NCBI GenBank assembly: GCA_022264855.1
Contig: JABYQU010000016.1
Coordinates: forward strand, 539,631 to 603,630
Direction of reading: 5' to 3'
Length of the DNA: 64,000 nt
Source of the DNA: Lenzites betulinus
Lineage: Eukaryota > Basidiomycota > Agaricomycetes > Polyporales > Polyporaceae
Below are positions 55,993-64,000 of this stretch, one piece after another; position 1 is the stretch's first letter, and every line of letters starts with the position of its first letter. Under the pieces are notes generated by a model. It had not been told where the DNA came from, made no database searches, and worked only from the letters and a program-made list of their open reading frames with translations. A program made the translations under genes and the position numbers.

Positions 55993-56281
55993 ATGCAGTC
56001 CGCCAATGGGGATGTGGACCGGTCGCTCGGCTTGGTACGGAACGTGCCTTTCGCAGTGGCGGACATTGTCTTGTACCTGCAGGTGCACGTCATTCGTCAT
56101 GCAGCCTACGACATCCTTCTGGGTCGGCCCTTCGACGTTTTGACCAAGAGCGTCGTCAAGAACTTCACTAACGAGGAGCAGACCCTGACCATCGTGTGCC
56201 CGAACATGGGGACGATCGCGACCGTGCCCACCATCGCGCGCGGGCGCGCGCGCTTTCGCGCTTCTGACGCCGGACATCCCC
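55993..56281 (+). pseudogene. gypsy aspartic protease, C-terminal half
   Basis: The frame begins MQSANGDVDRSLGLV and contains AAYDILLGRPFDVL, the retropepsin C-terminal I-L-G-R block. It is the continuation of the segment that ends at 50851. A frame change near 56240, in a GCGCGCGG run, separates it from the pol frame. Confidence 0.7.
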
Positions 56282-58819
56282 TTGGACAGCCAGCCCTTGC
56301 TTGAGGTCCCAGATGGCGAGATCGCATGCGTAATCACTGTAGACAATGGCGTGCCGCGCATCACGTCGTATACCCCGACTCCTGATCCATCTCTGCCTCT
56401 TTCCGCGCTCTATTTCTCTGCCTGCGACGCACTACCTATAGAGGTGCTATCTCTGCTCGACAAACTTGAAAAACCACATGGAGACGCACCGCGCGCAACC
56501 CCTTCTCCCTCTACGCCCCTAAAACCCCATGAAGACGCCTATAGCGCGCGCCCACCTCACGTCTTTGTTCCGTCTATGTCCAGTTCTGCTCCTCTGGTCG
56601 CGTCTATGTCTCCTCTAGGTTCCTCTCAGTCTCAAGGGCTCCCTAGCCCCTCTACTCCCAAGGCGGGCGCAACCCCAGCCACCAATACCCCCGTGCGCGA
56701 CCCAGTGTTATCGCGCGCGGAAGACACCGCGCGCTCGACTTCCATTGCGCGCGACCCCTCGCGCGCGCATCCAACGCGCGCGCCCGCCAAGGCCAAGCTG
56801 GCCTACGCATCGCGCGACCCCTCCCCACCACCGACATGGACTTACCGCGCGAAGCCAATACGTTCGGGCGTACTTACCGAGGCGTACATCTCGGCCAAAA
56901 AGAAGTACAAGCCGGTCGCGCGCAAGGTTCGCCCGGTCCTCGGCACGTCGCCTGAACACTTTCGCATCGAGCGCAACATCACAGGCGACCCTCTCGCGAG
57001 CATACCGCCGCTCAGTCCTCACCCACCCGCGTTTGTACCGACGGGCCGCTATACGCAGGAGCGCATGGAGGCCGTCGACAAGGCTCACGGCGACGGCTTC
57101 CTCTGGCCAGAGGAACAGAAGCTCCTTCATCACTTCTTTAGCCAGCAGAACGAGGCCTTCGCGTGGAATGATGACGAGCGCGGGTGCTTCAAACCCGAGT
57201 TCTTCCCTCCTGTGGAGTTTCCGGTGGTCCCGCACACGCCCTGGGTCGAGCGCAACATCCCCATTCCTCCAGGACTCTACAAGGAGGTCTGCGACATCAT
57301 CAAGAAGAAGATCGCGGCCGGCGTGTACGAGCCATCCAACTCCTCCTATCGCTCGCGCTGGTTCTGCGTCCTGAAGAAGGACAAACACTCCCTCCGTATC
57401 GTCCACAGCCTAGAGCCGCTCAACAAAGTCACTATCCAGCATAGCGGGGTGCCTCCTACACCCGACCACCTCGCGGAGCAATTCGGAGGGCGCCCGTGTG
57501 GTTCCATCTTCGATCTCTATGTCGGCTATGACGAACGGCTCATCTCAGTCACTTCGCGCGACCTCACCACCTTCCAGACTCCCTTCGGCGCGCTGCGCCA
57601 TCGTACCCTGCCTATGGGGTGGTGTAATTCGGTTCCTATCTTCCATGACGACGTCACGTACATCCTGCGCCTCGAAATCCCTCATCTCACCATTCCTTAC
57701 ATCGACGACGTACCGGTCAAAGGTCCCGCGACAGACTACAAGCGCGCGGATGGCACCTATGAGACCATTTCCGCAAACTCCGGTATCCGCCGCTTCGTGT
57801 GGGAACACTTCCAAGACGTCAATCGCGTCACGCAGCGCATGAAGTACACAGGAGGCACTTTCTCAGGGACCAAGTCGATGGTCTGCCGGCGAGAGATTAT
57901 GGTCGTCGGGCACCGTTGTACACCCGAAGGACGTCTCCCCGAGGAGACGCGCGTCGAGATCGTCAAGAATTGGGGCCCATGCAAAGACCTTTCCGAAGTG
58001 CGCGCGTTCCTGGGCACCATCGGGGTCGCGCGCATCTTCATTCGCAACTTCGCGCAGCGCGCGCACGCGCTGGTCCACCTGACGCGCAAGGACGTACCCT
58101 TCGAGTTCGGCGAGCCGCAGCGCGCGGCCCAGCGCGACCTGATCGACGTGCTACTGGCCTCTCCAGCTTTGCGCGCGCTCGACTACGAGTCCGAAGCGCC
58201 AGTGATCCTAGCGGTAGACACGTCCTACATCGCAGCGGGCTTCCATCTATGCCAGTGCGACGAGGAGGACCCGCGAAAGCGCTACTACGCGCGCTTTGGA
58301 TCGATCACGCTTAACGAGCGCGAGGCACGCTTCTCCCAGCCCAAACTCGAGATCTACGGACTGTATCGCGCGCTGCGCGCGCTCAAGCTGTACCTGATTG
58401 GCGTGCGCAACCTGATCATCGAGGTCGACGCGCGCTACATCAAAGGAATGCTTAACAACCCGGATATCTCACCCAGCGCGAGCATCAATCGCTGGATCGT
58501 CTCCATCCTCACCTTCCACTTCGAGCTCGTACATGTTCCAGGGACGTCTCACGGCCCTGATGGGCTCTCGCGACGGCCTCGACACCCAGGGGACCCGAGC
58601 CCATCGATGACGAAGATGACTTCGAGGATTGGATCGACAACCTACACGGGTTTATCCACCACATCCTTCCATCGGCAGCTCTCCACCGCGGCCCAACTCT
58701 TTCCTTCACCACTCTATTGTTTGCACTGGGCCTGCCGGCACTGGCCGAGGACGGCACAGATTTCAGTGGGGGGAGGAGTTAGAGCTCAGAGCGGATTCAA
58801 TGGCGCGCGCGAGCAGTAG
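56282..58819 (+). pseudogene. gypsy pol: reverse transcriptase and RNase H
   Basis: An 845-residue frame starting MDSQPLLEVPDGEIACVITV; the methionine is probably internal to the polyprotein. Reverse transcriptase spans about residues 340-560: YRSRWFCVLKKDKHSLRIVH, FQTPFGALRHRTLPMGWCN and the catalytic box PYIDDVPV (about residue 473). RNase H follows at about 630-740: VILAVDTSYIAAGF, FSQPKLEIYGLYRALRALK and VEVDA-like IIEVDARYIKGM. The YIDD box replaces the commoner YVDD/YLDD; the two Asp are present. After HGPDGLSRR the frame drifts into other sequence. The enzyme domains look intact although the element as a whole is defective. Confidence 0.8.
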
Positions 58820-59187
58820 AGCAGCGCGCGCACCCAGCGCGCGCACCCACACCGCGCGCGCGGACACACCCACGCCGGAGCAACGCGCGCGCGAGGTCGA
58901 GGCCACGAGCGCCGACAGATCCGCGCGCGCACACACACCAGCCGGAGACGAGGACGCGCAGGAGCCTCCACCGGCTATCCCCAAGTCCAAACACACGATT
59001 CGTGGCGATGAGAGGCTATTGGACGTCAAGGACTGGCTTGGGACTCTCCACCGGCCTTTGGACATCTCAGACGAGACCTACGCGCGGTTCATCAAGTACG
59101 CACAGCAGTTCTTCCTTCACGACGGGCGGCTTTGGCGCAAGGACCCTCACGGCGCGCACAAGCTGGTCGTACCTTACGCACAGGCCT
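58629..59187 (+). pseudogene. gypsy integrase N-terminal fragment, truncated
   Basis: The frame carries an Arg/Ala/Thr-rich linker full of GCGCGC words, then LDISDETYARFIKYAQQFFL and DGRLWRKDPHGAHKLVVPYA. This is the region just before and at the start of the integrase HHCC zinc domain. Similarity ends abruptly at 59187, where AT-rich sequence takes over. The catalytic DDE core is absent from the window. Confidence 0.65.
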
Positions 59188-59778
59188 TTTTTAGTCTGTT
59201 AATGTATTCACCTTTACTTGATGCATTTCAATGGTTAACACGACCATTAACTTAGGAGCTTTGATGTCATATATTCTATGCTGCTACAATAATCTCATTA
59301 CATATAGCCACTTTAGATTGTCAACTCGGTCGTAATCACCATGTTTACAGCCTAGCTCATCTCCGTCCCTCAAAACAGTGGTTATCTCAGTGATTACCAA
59401 GTGCTTATGATAGTGTTAGCCCCACCAGTTTGTGCCTTTGCCACATATCTGCTCACCATGGGCATTAACACAGGCGTTCAACAACCCACTGATCCGATAA
59501 CAAATGTGATTATCGCCTGCTTACCATGCTGATCCTTATGGGTGTTAACACTATGGGGAGGTTATAACACAACGGCCTTCAAAGTCAATATATTGCCGTG
59601 CACATCATCTAGCCTCGGGCTGTCGTACAAGATCATAATACCCTGTCAAACCGTCGTCGCCTGGATCGACGAGTGCCATGCTCCGATTGCTCTTGAGCCC
59701 GCTGAGATCGCGTCTTTCTCTGAGATGACTCGCTGTGGCCACTCATCAGCAACAATCTGCGCAGCCCAGTCAAACAAC
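59188..59778. other. AT-rich insertion or breakpoint sequence
   Basis: Composition changes sharply at 59188 from GCGCGC-rich to AT-rich. Words such as GTTAACAC, CATTAACAC and TGTTAACAC recur (about 59234-59560). No coding domain is visible. It may be an LTR or other element that truncated the gypsy copy, or the flank of a deletion. Confidence 0.45.
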
Positions 59779-62700
59779 TTACAGCTCTTCATTACTGCCC
59801 CCGCGTCCCGACCTTCTCCGCTTGCTTGACGGTGGGTTCACGTTGGCGTGGTCGCTGTTGTCCTCCAATGGACCTCCTACATGGCTGCGAGGCGCATTCC
59901 TTTTGCGTGTACGATGTGTCGCAGACCCCGACGGTGGCACTTCGTCGGCTGAGGACTCCTTGTCTTCGGCCGTAGCGCGTTGTGGATGACGCGTCAAAGG
60001 CGAGAGCAGCCCGGGGCCCTCCTCATCATCGTCGGGGTCGCGTGCAGCCTGCTGCGGGCGTTTGTCAAGCCACCGCGTGCGGCGAGAAGTGTCCTTCGAC
60101 CGTGCTGCATCGTCGGCCGAGCCCTCGTCGTCTTCCGCGGTAGCGCGTAGTCGAGGTCGCGTCGAAGGCGAGACTATCGGGGGGTAGTCCTGACCGTCAT
60201 CCGGCACGTCCACCGCCTGCTGCGCGCGTCGACGCCGTGTACGACGCGGAGCCTGCGCCGACGGTTGTGCATCATCAACACCCTCTCCGTCATCAGGGAC
60301 ACGTGTGGCCTCCTGCGCGTGTTTGTCGTGCTGCCGCGTACGAAGAGTTGAAGCGTCCTCCAGACGTGCCGCGTTGTTGGCCGAGCCCACGTTGTCTTCC
60401 GCGGTAGCGCGTAGTCGAGGGCGCGTCGAAGGCGAGAGCAGTGGGGGGTCATCATCATCATCGTCGGGCACGAGGGCGGCCTGTGCGCGTTTGGCAAGTC
60501 GCCGACGAGGAGCCTGTGCGGAAGGCGACGCGTCGGCATCACCCTCTCCGTCGCCGGGCTCGGGCGCGGTGTCCTGCGCGCGTTTGGCAAGTCGCCGACG
60601 AGGAGCCTGTGCGGAAGGCGACGCGTCGGCATCACCCTCTCCGTCGCCGGGCTCGGGCGCGGCGTCCTGCGCGCGTTTGGCAAGTCGCCGACGAGGAGCC
60701 TGTGCGGCAGGCGACGCGTCGGCGTCACCCTCTCCGTCGCCGGGCTCGGGCGCGGCGTCCTGCGCGCGTTTGGCAAGTCGCCGACGAGGAGTCTGTGCGG
60801 CAGGCGACGCGTCGGCGTCACCCTCTCCGTCGCCGCGGATCTCGCTGTCTGTTACTGTGCGACTGAGAGGTAAAAGCGGCAATTCATCGGCATCAGCGCC
60901 GGCCATATTGCCTGCGGCATCGTTCGCGAAGCCAGCACGGTCTCCGAATAACACCTGCCAGGTGGACCCACGTTCTCGGTTCTGCGAGTCGTTAGTCTGT
61001 AAGACTGACATCGCAGTGGTAATTGACACACCTCGAGAGTCGGTCGGGTTGCGGGGCCTGCCGTTCCGTCCTGTGCGTCGCGGTCCTGCATATTTGGTGT
61101 ACCGGAGGGTTGGCGTATTGAGGCCGACGATTGGCGCATGGGCGTGGGGTAAACCTTCATAAAGCGAGTTCCCACGGCGGGAGTATGGGGGGTGGAGTGG
61201 ACATATGGCGTAACGCGTCTCTCGTGCATCACTGGGGGTCGGAGGGGATGCGGCGCTGCCCCCATGTGTGGCTGTGGTTGGACCGACTTGCGCCAGCACT
61301 TGGGGGCCACGGAAGTCGAACGCGTCGCCACCCTCTTGGGCGTCCAGAAGCTGTGAGTACAACAGGATGACTTGTACTAGGTTAAGCTTGGAGGGTTCAC
61401 ACGTGCACCTATTGTCCCACGGCGCGTTGAGGTATTCCGTCGGAGTGGTGATGATTGTAGTCCAGTCCAGAGTGTCCTCCCTTCCTCGGACATGAGCTGT
61501 CATCATCGTGAGCAATCGGTCTTAGCAGGTCCAGTTATAAACAAGCGCACCCCAAGATAGTCGAAAGTATGACTCGAGGACTGCAACAATATCGTCTCTA
61601 CTCCAACCGTTGTCCACTTGGGGGAGGAGCGCGCGTCCCTCCGCCGTTATCATGAGCCTGGGGTCACCGCGAATCGGGTTAGGGGCTGCTGAACAGTCAG
61701 CTCATGTCGTCGTGGCACCGGTGTTATCAGACATACGCAAAGCCATGGCCAAGAAACGCTCCCCACCGATCATGTTCATCGACCTCCGCCCCACCTTCAA
61801 CGAGGCGTACGACGGCATTGCAGGTCCTCGCGGGCCCCCACCGTGAGCCTAAGGGATATGTAAGCGGATCGAAACGGATAGGTAATGTGCAGTGCAACTC
61901 ACTCTTCACGCAGAATCACCCCTCTCGGTTGCGCATGCCGACGCGAACGTATATCACGACAGGTCCAAAATTTTGAGCGCCATGTCCGGGGAAGTCGTTC
62001 AGGACGCGACCTAATAGTTGAGGCAGCAATTGCTGATTACTGTTATGGACGATGAGCATTAGATGTAGAATAATGAGCGGAGGCACATACTCGTAGCACT
62101 GGTTAGGGTTGGCGTTGGGCTGCGATCCATGAATCTCGCTCGGGCGCGCCATTCTGCCTGCTCTCTTCAGGGAGTCCCTTAAAAGCGCGCTTCACAGCGC
62201 GCTGCCAATCGCCGATGCCTTTGCCCCTCCTTGTGGCTTGGACGGTGCTCGCATCTCCTGCGCCCAGAGTGCGGCGCCAGATCGTGCCCGCCCCTTGATA
62301 GCTTTCTTGAGCTCCTTGGCGATGTCGGCAACCAACGGCACAGGTACATCTCCGCACTGTCTCCGCCGGAGCATTGGCTGTGCAGGGTGCGGTAGTACGT
62401 ACGCGGCGCAAGGTATTCGAAACCAAGTTTTGACACACTATGTGACGTGTGAGCCGGCGCATAAGTCGTAAACTATATCTCATACCTTGCGGACGTCCCC
62501 GGAGTTATGATGGGAAGCGGAAGTTTTAACAACGTGCTCCTGAACTTCTGCAACACGCCCAGTCGGGTAGCATGCTCCAAGCAGTTAGCCCACTCATCAT
62601 AGCGACCTTGCATGTAGTCTCGGCCTTACGACCAACACCATGCACCAGTCGATGCGGCGATGGCGGGATGAATGAGCGAGGTCCTCGTCATCGGATCCGC

Positions 62701-63003
62701 CTTCCGAGCATCCGAACGCGTTGCGGGCTGCGCATGCTTACCCTCTTCTTCTTCCGGCGGATGTGTCGTTGGCTGCGTTCAAGCTGTCTTCTCCGTCGTA
62801 GAGTCGTGTAGTAAGTGTGGTGCAGTCTTACTAGTGGTCGCGCGGGGACTATGGGAGCACTGTGGCTGCCGCACTCTTCGCAACACGTGACGGACTCCGC
62901 CTTTCGCTCGCGTTGTCGTCTGAAGAGTCACTGGAAGACGACGAGGAGGACGAGGAGGATTGGCGTTGGTAGTTGGAGTGGTGATCGGAATTGGAGGCTG
63001 ACA
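59779..63003 (-). CDS. Unresolved multi-exon gene of unknown function with internal 31-residue repeats
   Basis: The last exon is a long minus frame (about 61510 to stop 59779). It begins with an ordered-looking part (MTAHVRGREDTLDWTTIITT, LVQVILLYSQLLDAQEG) and passes into a disordered region with four 31-residue repeats of the form GDGEGDADASP..QAPRRRLAKRAQ. Diverged modules LLSPSTRPRLRATAED follow, and it ends in a basic tail SSKRRRSGRGGSNEEL. Probable upstream exons carry GRVLNDFPGHGAQNFGPVVI, MITAEGRALLPQVDNGWSRD and KRAFKGLPEESRQNGAPERD. A plausible start at 63003 gives MSASNSDHHSNYQRQ plus a Ser run. I do not recognise the family. Exon joins are not worked out and the upstream part could be a separate gene. 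Confidence 0.45.
60488..60838 (-). repeat. 93-bp coding tandem repeat (about four copies)
   Basis: Units start at 60488, 60581, 60674 and 60767 on the + strand; the spacing is exactly 93 bp each time. Each unit encodes 31 residues on the minus strand. Copies differ at a few positions, for example SPSAQ versus SPAAQ. It is part of the unknown gene. Confidence 0.9.
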
Positions 63004-64000
63004 TCGTGTGAGCCGCGTCAAGCAATGCGTAGTGGAGGTTTATACTGCGAAGGTCGTGAGGATCGACTCGTAGCAGCTTCACGGGAAGTTCTGCGTACGG
63101 GATACGGCGGGCGTGATGCTTGGACAGATCAGAGCACAGCGGGAGTCGTGCACTCGGATGGTGAAGACGCAAACGCGCGATGTGGTTGGGAGGATTCGGA
63201 CGTAGCGGAAGGTGGAAGGTGGAAGCGGGATGCAGCGTGGGGAAGTGCTCAGTAAGATTGCGCTTTCGGTGGCGGCTGGGCACGGTCTCCCGGGTGGGAA
63301 TGGCTACGCAATCATTGGAGTTCGGAGGTTCGCGCGATGCGTAGGGCGATAGCTCGGTGTCTGCCATCTAGGCTCCCCTGTGGCTCCTTGAAACCGATGA
63401 ACGCGCCCCGATTTTGCATCCACGTCTTCTGATCCTGCCCAGCGCACTGCGTAGGGCGATAACTCGGTGTCTGCCATCTAGGCTCCCCTGTGGCTGCTTG
63501 AAACCGATGAACTCGCCCCGATTTTGCATCCACGTCTTCCGTTCCTGCCCAGCGCACTGGAAGACGCTCTATCTTGGGGCGATAATCGAACATGCTACAT
63601 GTGGGACGGCTGGGAGATTAGTGTACCTCAGGTGTCTTGCACGGCCGGCGCATAGGAACCAGGTCGTTGGTGCCGGTGCCAAACCTCTTCCGAAGCTTTA
63701 ACCGTGTCTAGCACTTTGTGGACCTGCTCATAGTCAGGCACGGCCAAGACGGCGTAATGCTCAGTCCGGAGTTACTCACGTTGGTCAGACATTCCTCTCG
63801 ACGCCGTGTATGGTCTCTCATCGCATTTATCAGAGACTACACATTTTGGGGGTATTATCCTGATGCATGAGTACGAATAATGGCAGTGAGATATGTGTTT
63901 GTCCTTTTGCATCCTTAGCACTGTGCGACTCACGTAGTCCATCGGTTTTTCCATGTCAATGATCGGTTGCCAGCGCGTTGGTGTCTCGATCGCTGCGCCA
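63004..64000. other. Window end; upstream region of the unknown gene
   Basis: No domain-bearing frame is seen on either strand. It contains the 110-bp duplication listed separately and is probably promoter plus intergenic sequence. Confidence 0.35.
63339..63558. repeat. 110-bp tandem duplication (two copies)
   Basis: Copies at 63339-63448 and 63449-63558 begin GCGTAGGGCGAT and include GTGTCTGCCATCTAGGCTCC. They differ at a handful of bases. The spacing is exactly 110 bp. Confidence 0.88.

Larger units (their letters stand above)
47440..59187 (+). mobile_element. Ty3/gypsy-like LTR retrotransposon, defective, split by an hAT element
   Basis: The order gag-like, zinc knuckle, aspartic protease, reverse transcriptase, RNase H, start of integrase HHCC region is that of the Ty3/gypsy class. 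The whole element is saturated with GCGCGC words, unlike the host genes. The gag part has several frameshifts; the protease is interrupted by a 5.1-kb hAT element (50852-55984); the integrase stops at about 59187, where AT-rich sequence begins. No 3' LTR is present in the window. Confidence 0.8.

Noticed and set aside
60488..60838. Regularly spaced repeats as a CRISPR-like array
   Set aside because: The repeats are contiguous 93-bp coding units without variable spacers, in a eukaryote.

Overview
The window is nuclear DNA of a filamentous basidiomycete. Genes are dense and carry many short introns (about 45-85 nt), the sequence is GC-rich, and the proteins are Agaricomycete-like. A wood-decay polypore or relative is my best guess, but nothing here fixes the genus. 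All gene models were built by hand from splice signals and family conservation. Exon ends quoted to the base were checked for reading frame; the others are approximate.

Region 1 (1-37.4 kb) is a normal gene-rich arm with fourteen protein genes. In order they are: IMP3 (U3 snoRNP, +), a kinesin-3/UNC-104 motor (-), a LIM-domain-binding (LDB/PtaB-type) co-regulator (+), a PNUTS/Ppn1-type PP1 regulatory subunit (-), an HMG-box protein (+), a WW-domain/glycine-zipper protein (+), a methyltransferase-GT8 fusion (-), a GDP-mannose-3,5-epimerase-like/glycosyltransferase fusion (+), RAD16 (+), a cytochrome b5-acyl-CoA dehydrogenase fusion (-), TAD2 (+) and an FLX1-type mitochondrial carrier (-). Most pairs are convergent or divergent. 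The outstanding pair is head to head at 20.8-26.3 kb. One protein joins a plant-GME-like epimerase, whose expected active-site residues are all present, to two GT-A-like domains and C-terminal membrane segments. The divergent neighbour joins a SAM methyltransferase to a GT8 domain. Together they look like a compact, undescribed pathway that makes, transfers and perhaps methylates an unusual sugar.

Region 2 (37.4-59.2 kb) is a transposon island with nested insertions. A minus-strand non-LTR retrotransposon (LINE; 22-nt poly(A) end at 37416, ORF1 near 47.4 kb) is split twice. One split is a 2,147-bp foldback element: two ~1,025-bp inverted arms, a 98-bp spacer and an 8-bp target duplication. 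The other is a ~1.3-kb terminal-inverted-repeat element. Next to the LINE lies a Ty3/gypsy-like element very rich in GCGCGC. It is split inside its protease by a complete 5,133-bp hAT transposon with perfect 16-bp terminal repeats, an 8-bp target duplication and an apparently intact multi-exon transposase. The gypsy element then breaks off near 59.19 kb, before most of its integrase.

Region 3 (59.2-64 kb) holds an AT-rich stretch, then an unresolved minus-strand multi-exon gene of unknown function. Its last exon has a 93-bp (31-residue) coding tandem repeat. A 110-bp direct repeat lies upstream.

Recurrent gene-structure oddities include microexons of 11-19 nt at the most conserved motifs (kinesin P-loop, RAD16 Walker A region, WW domain) and two probable GC-AG introns (PNUTS, TAD2).
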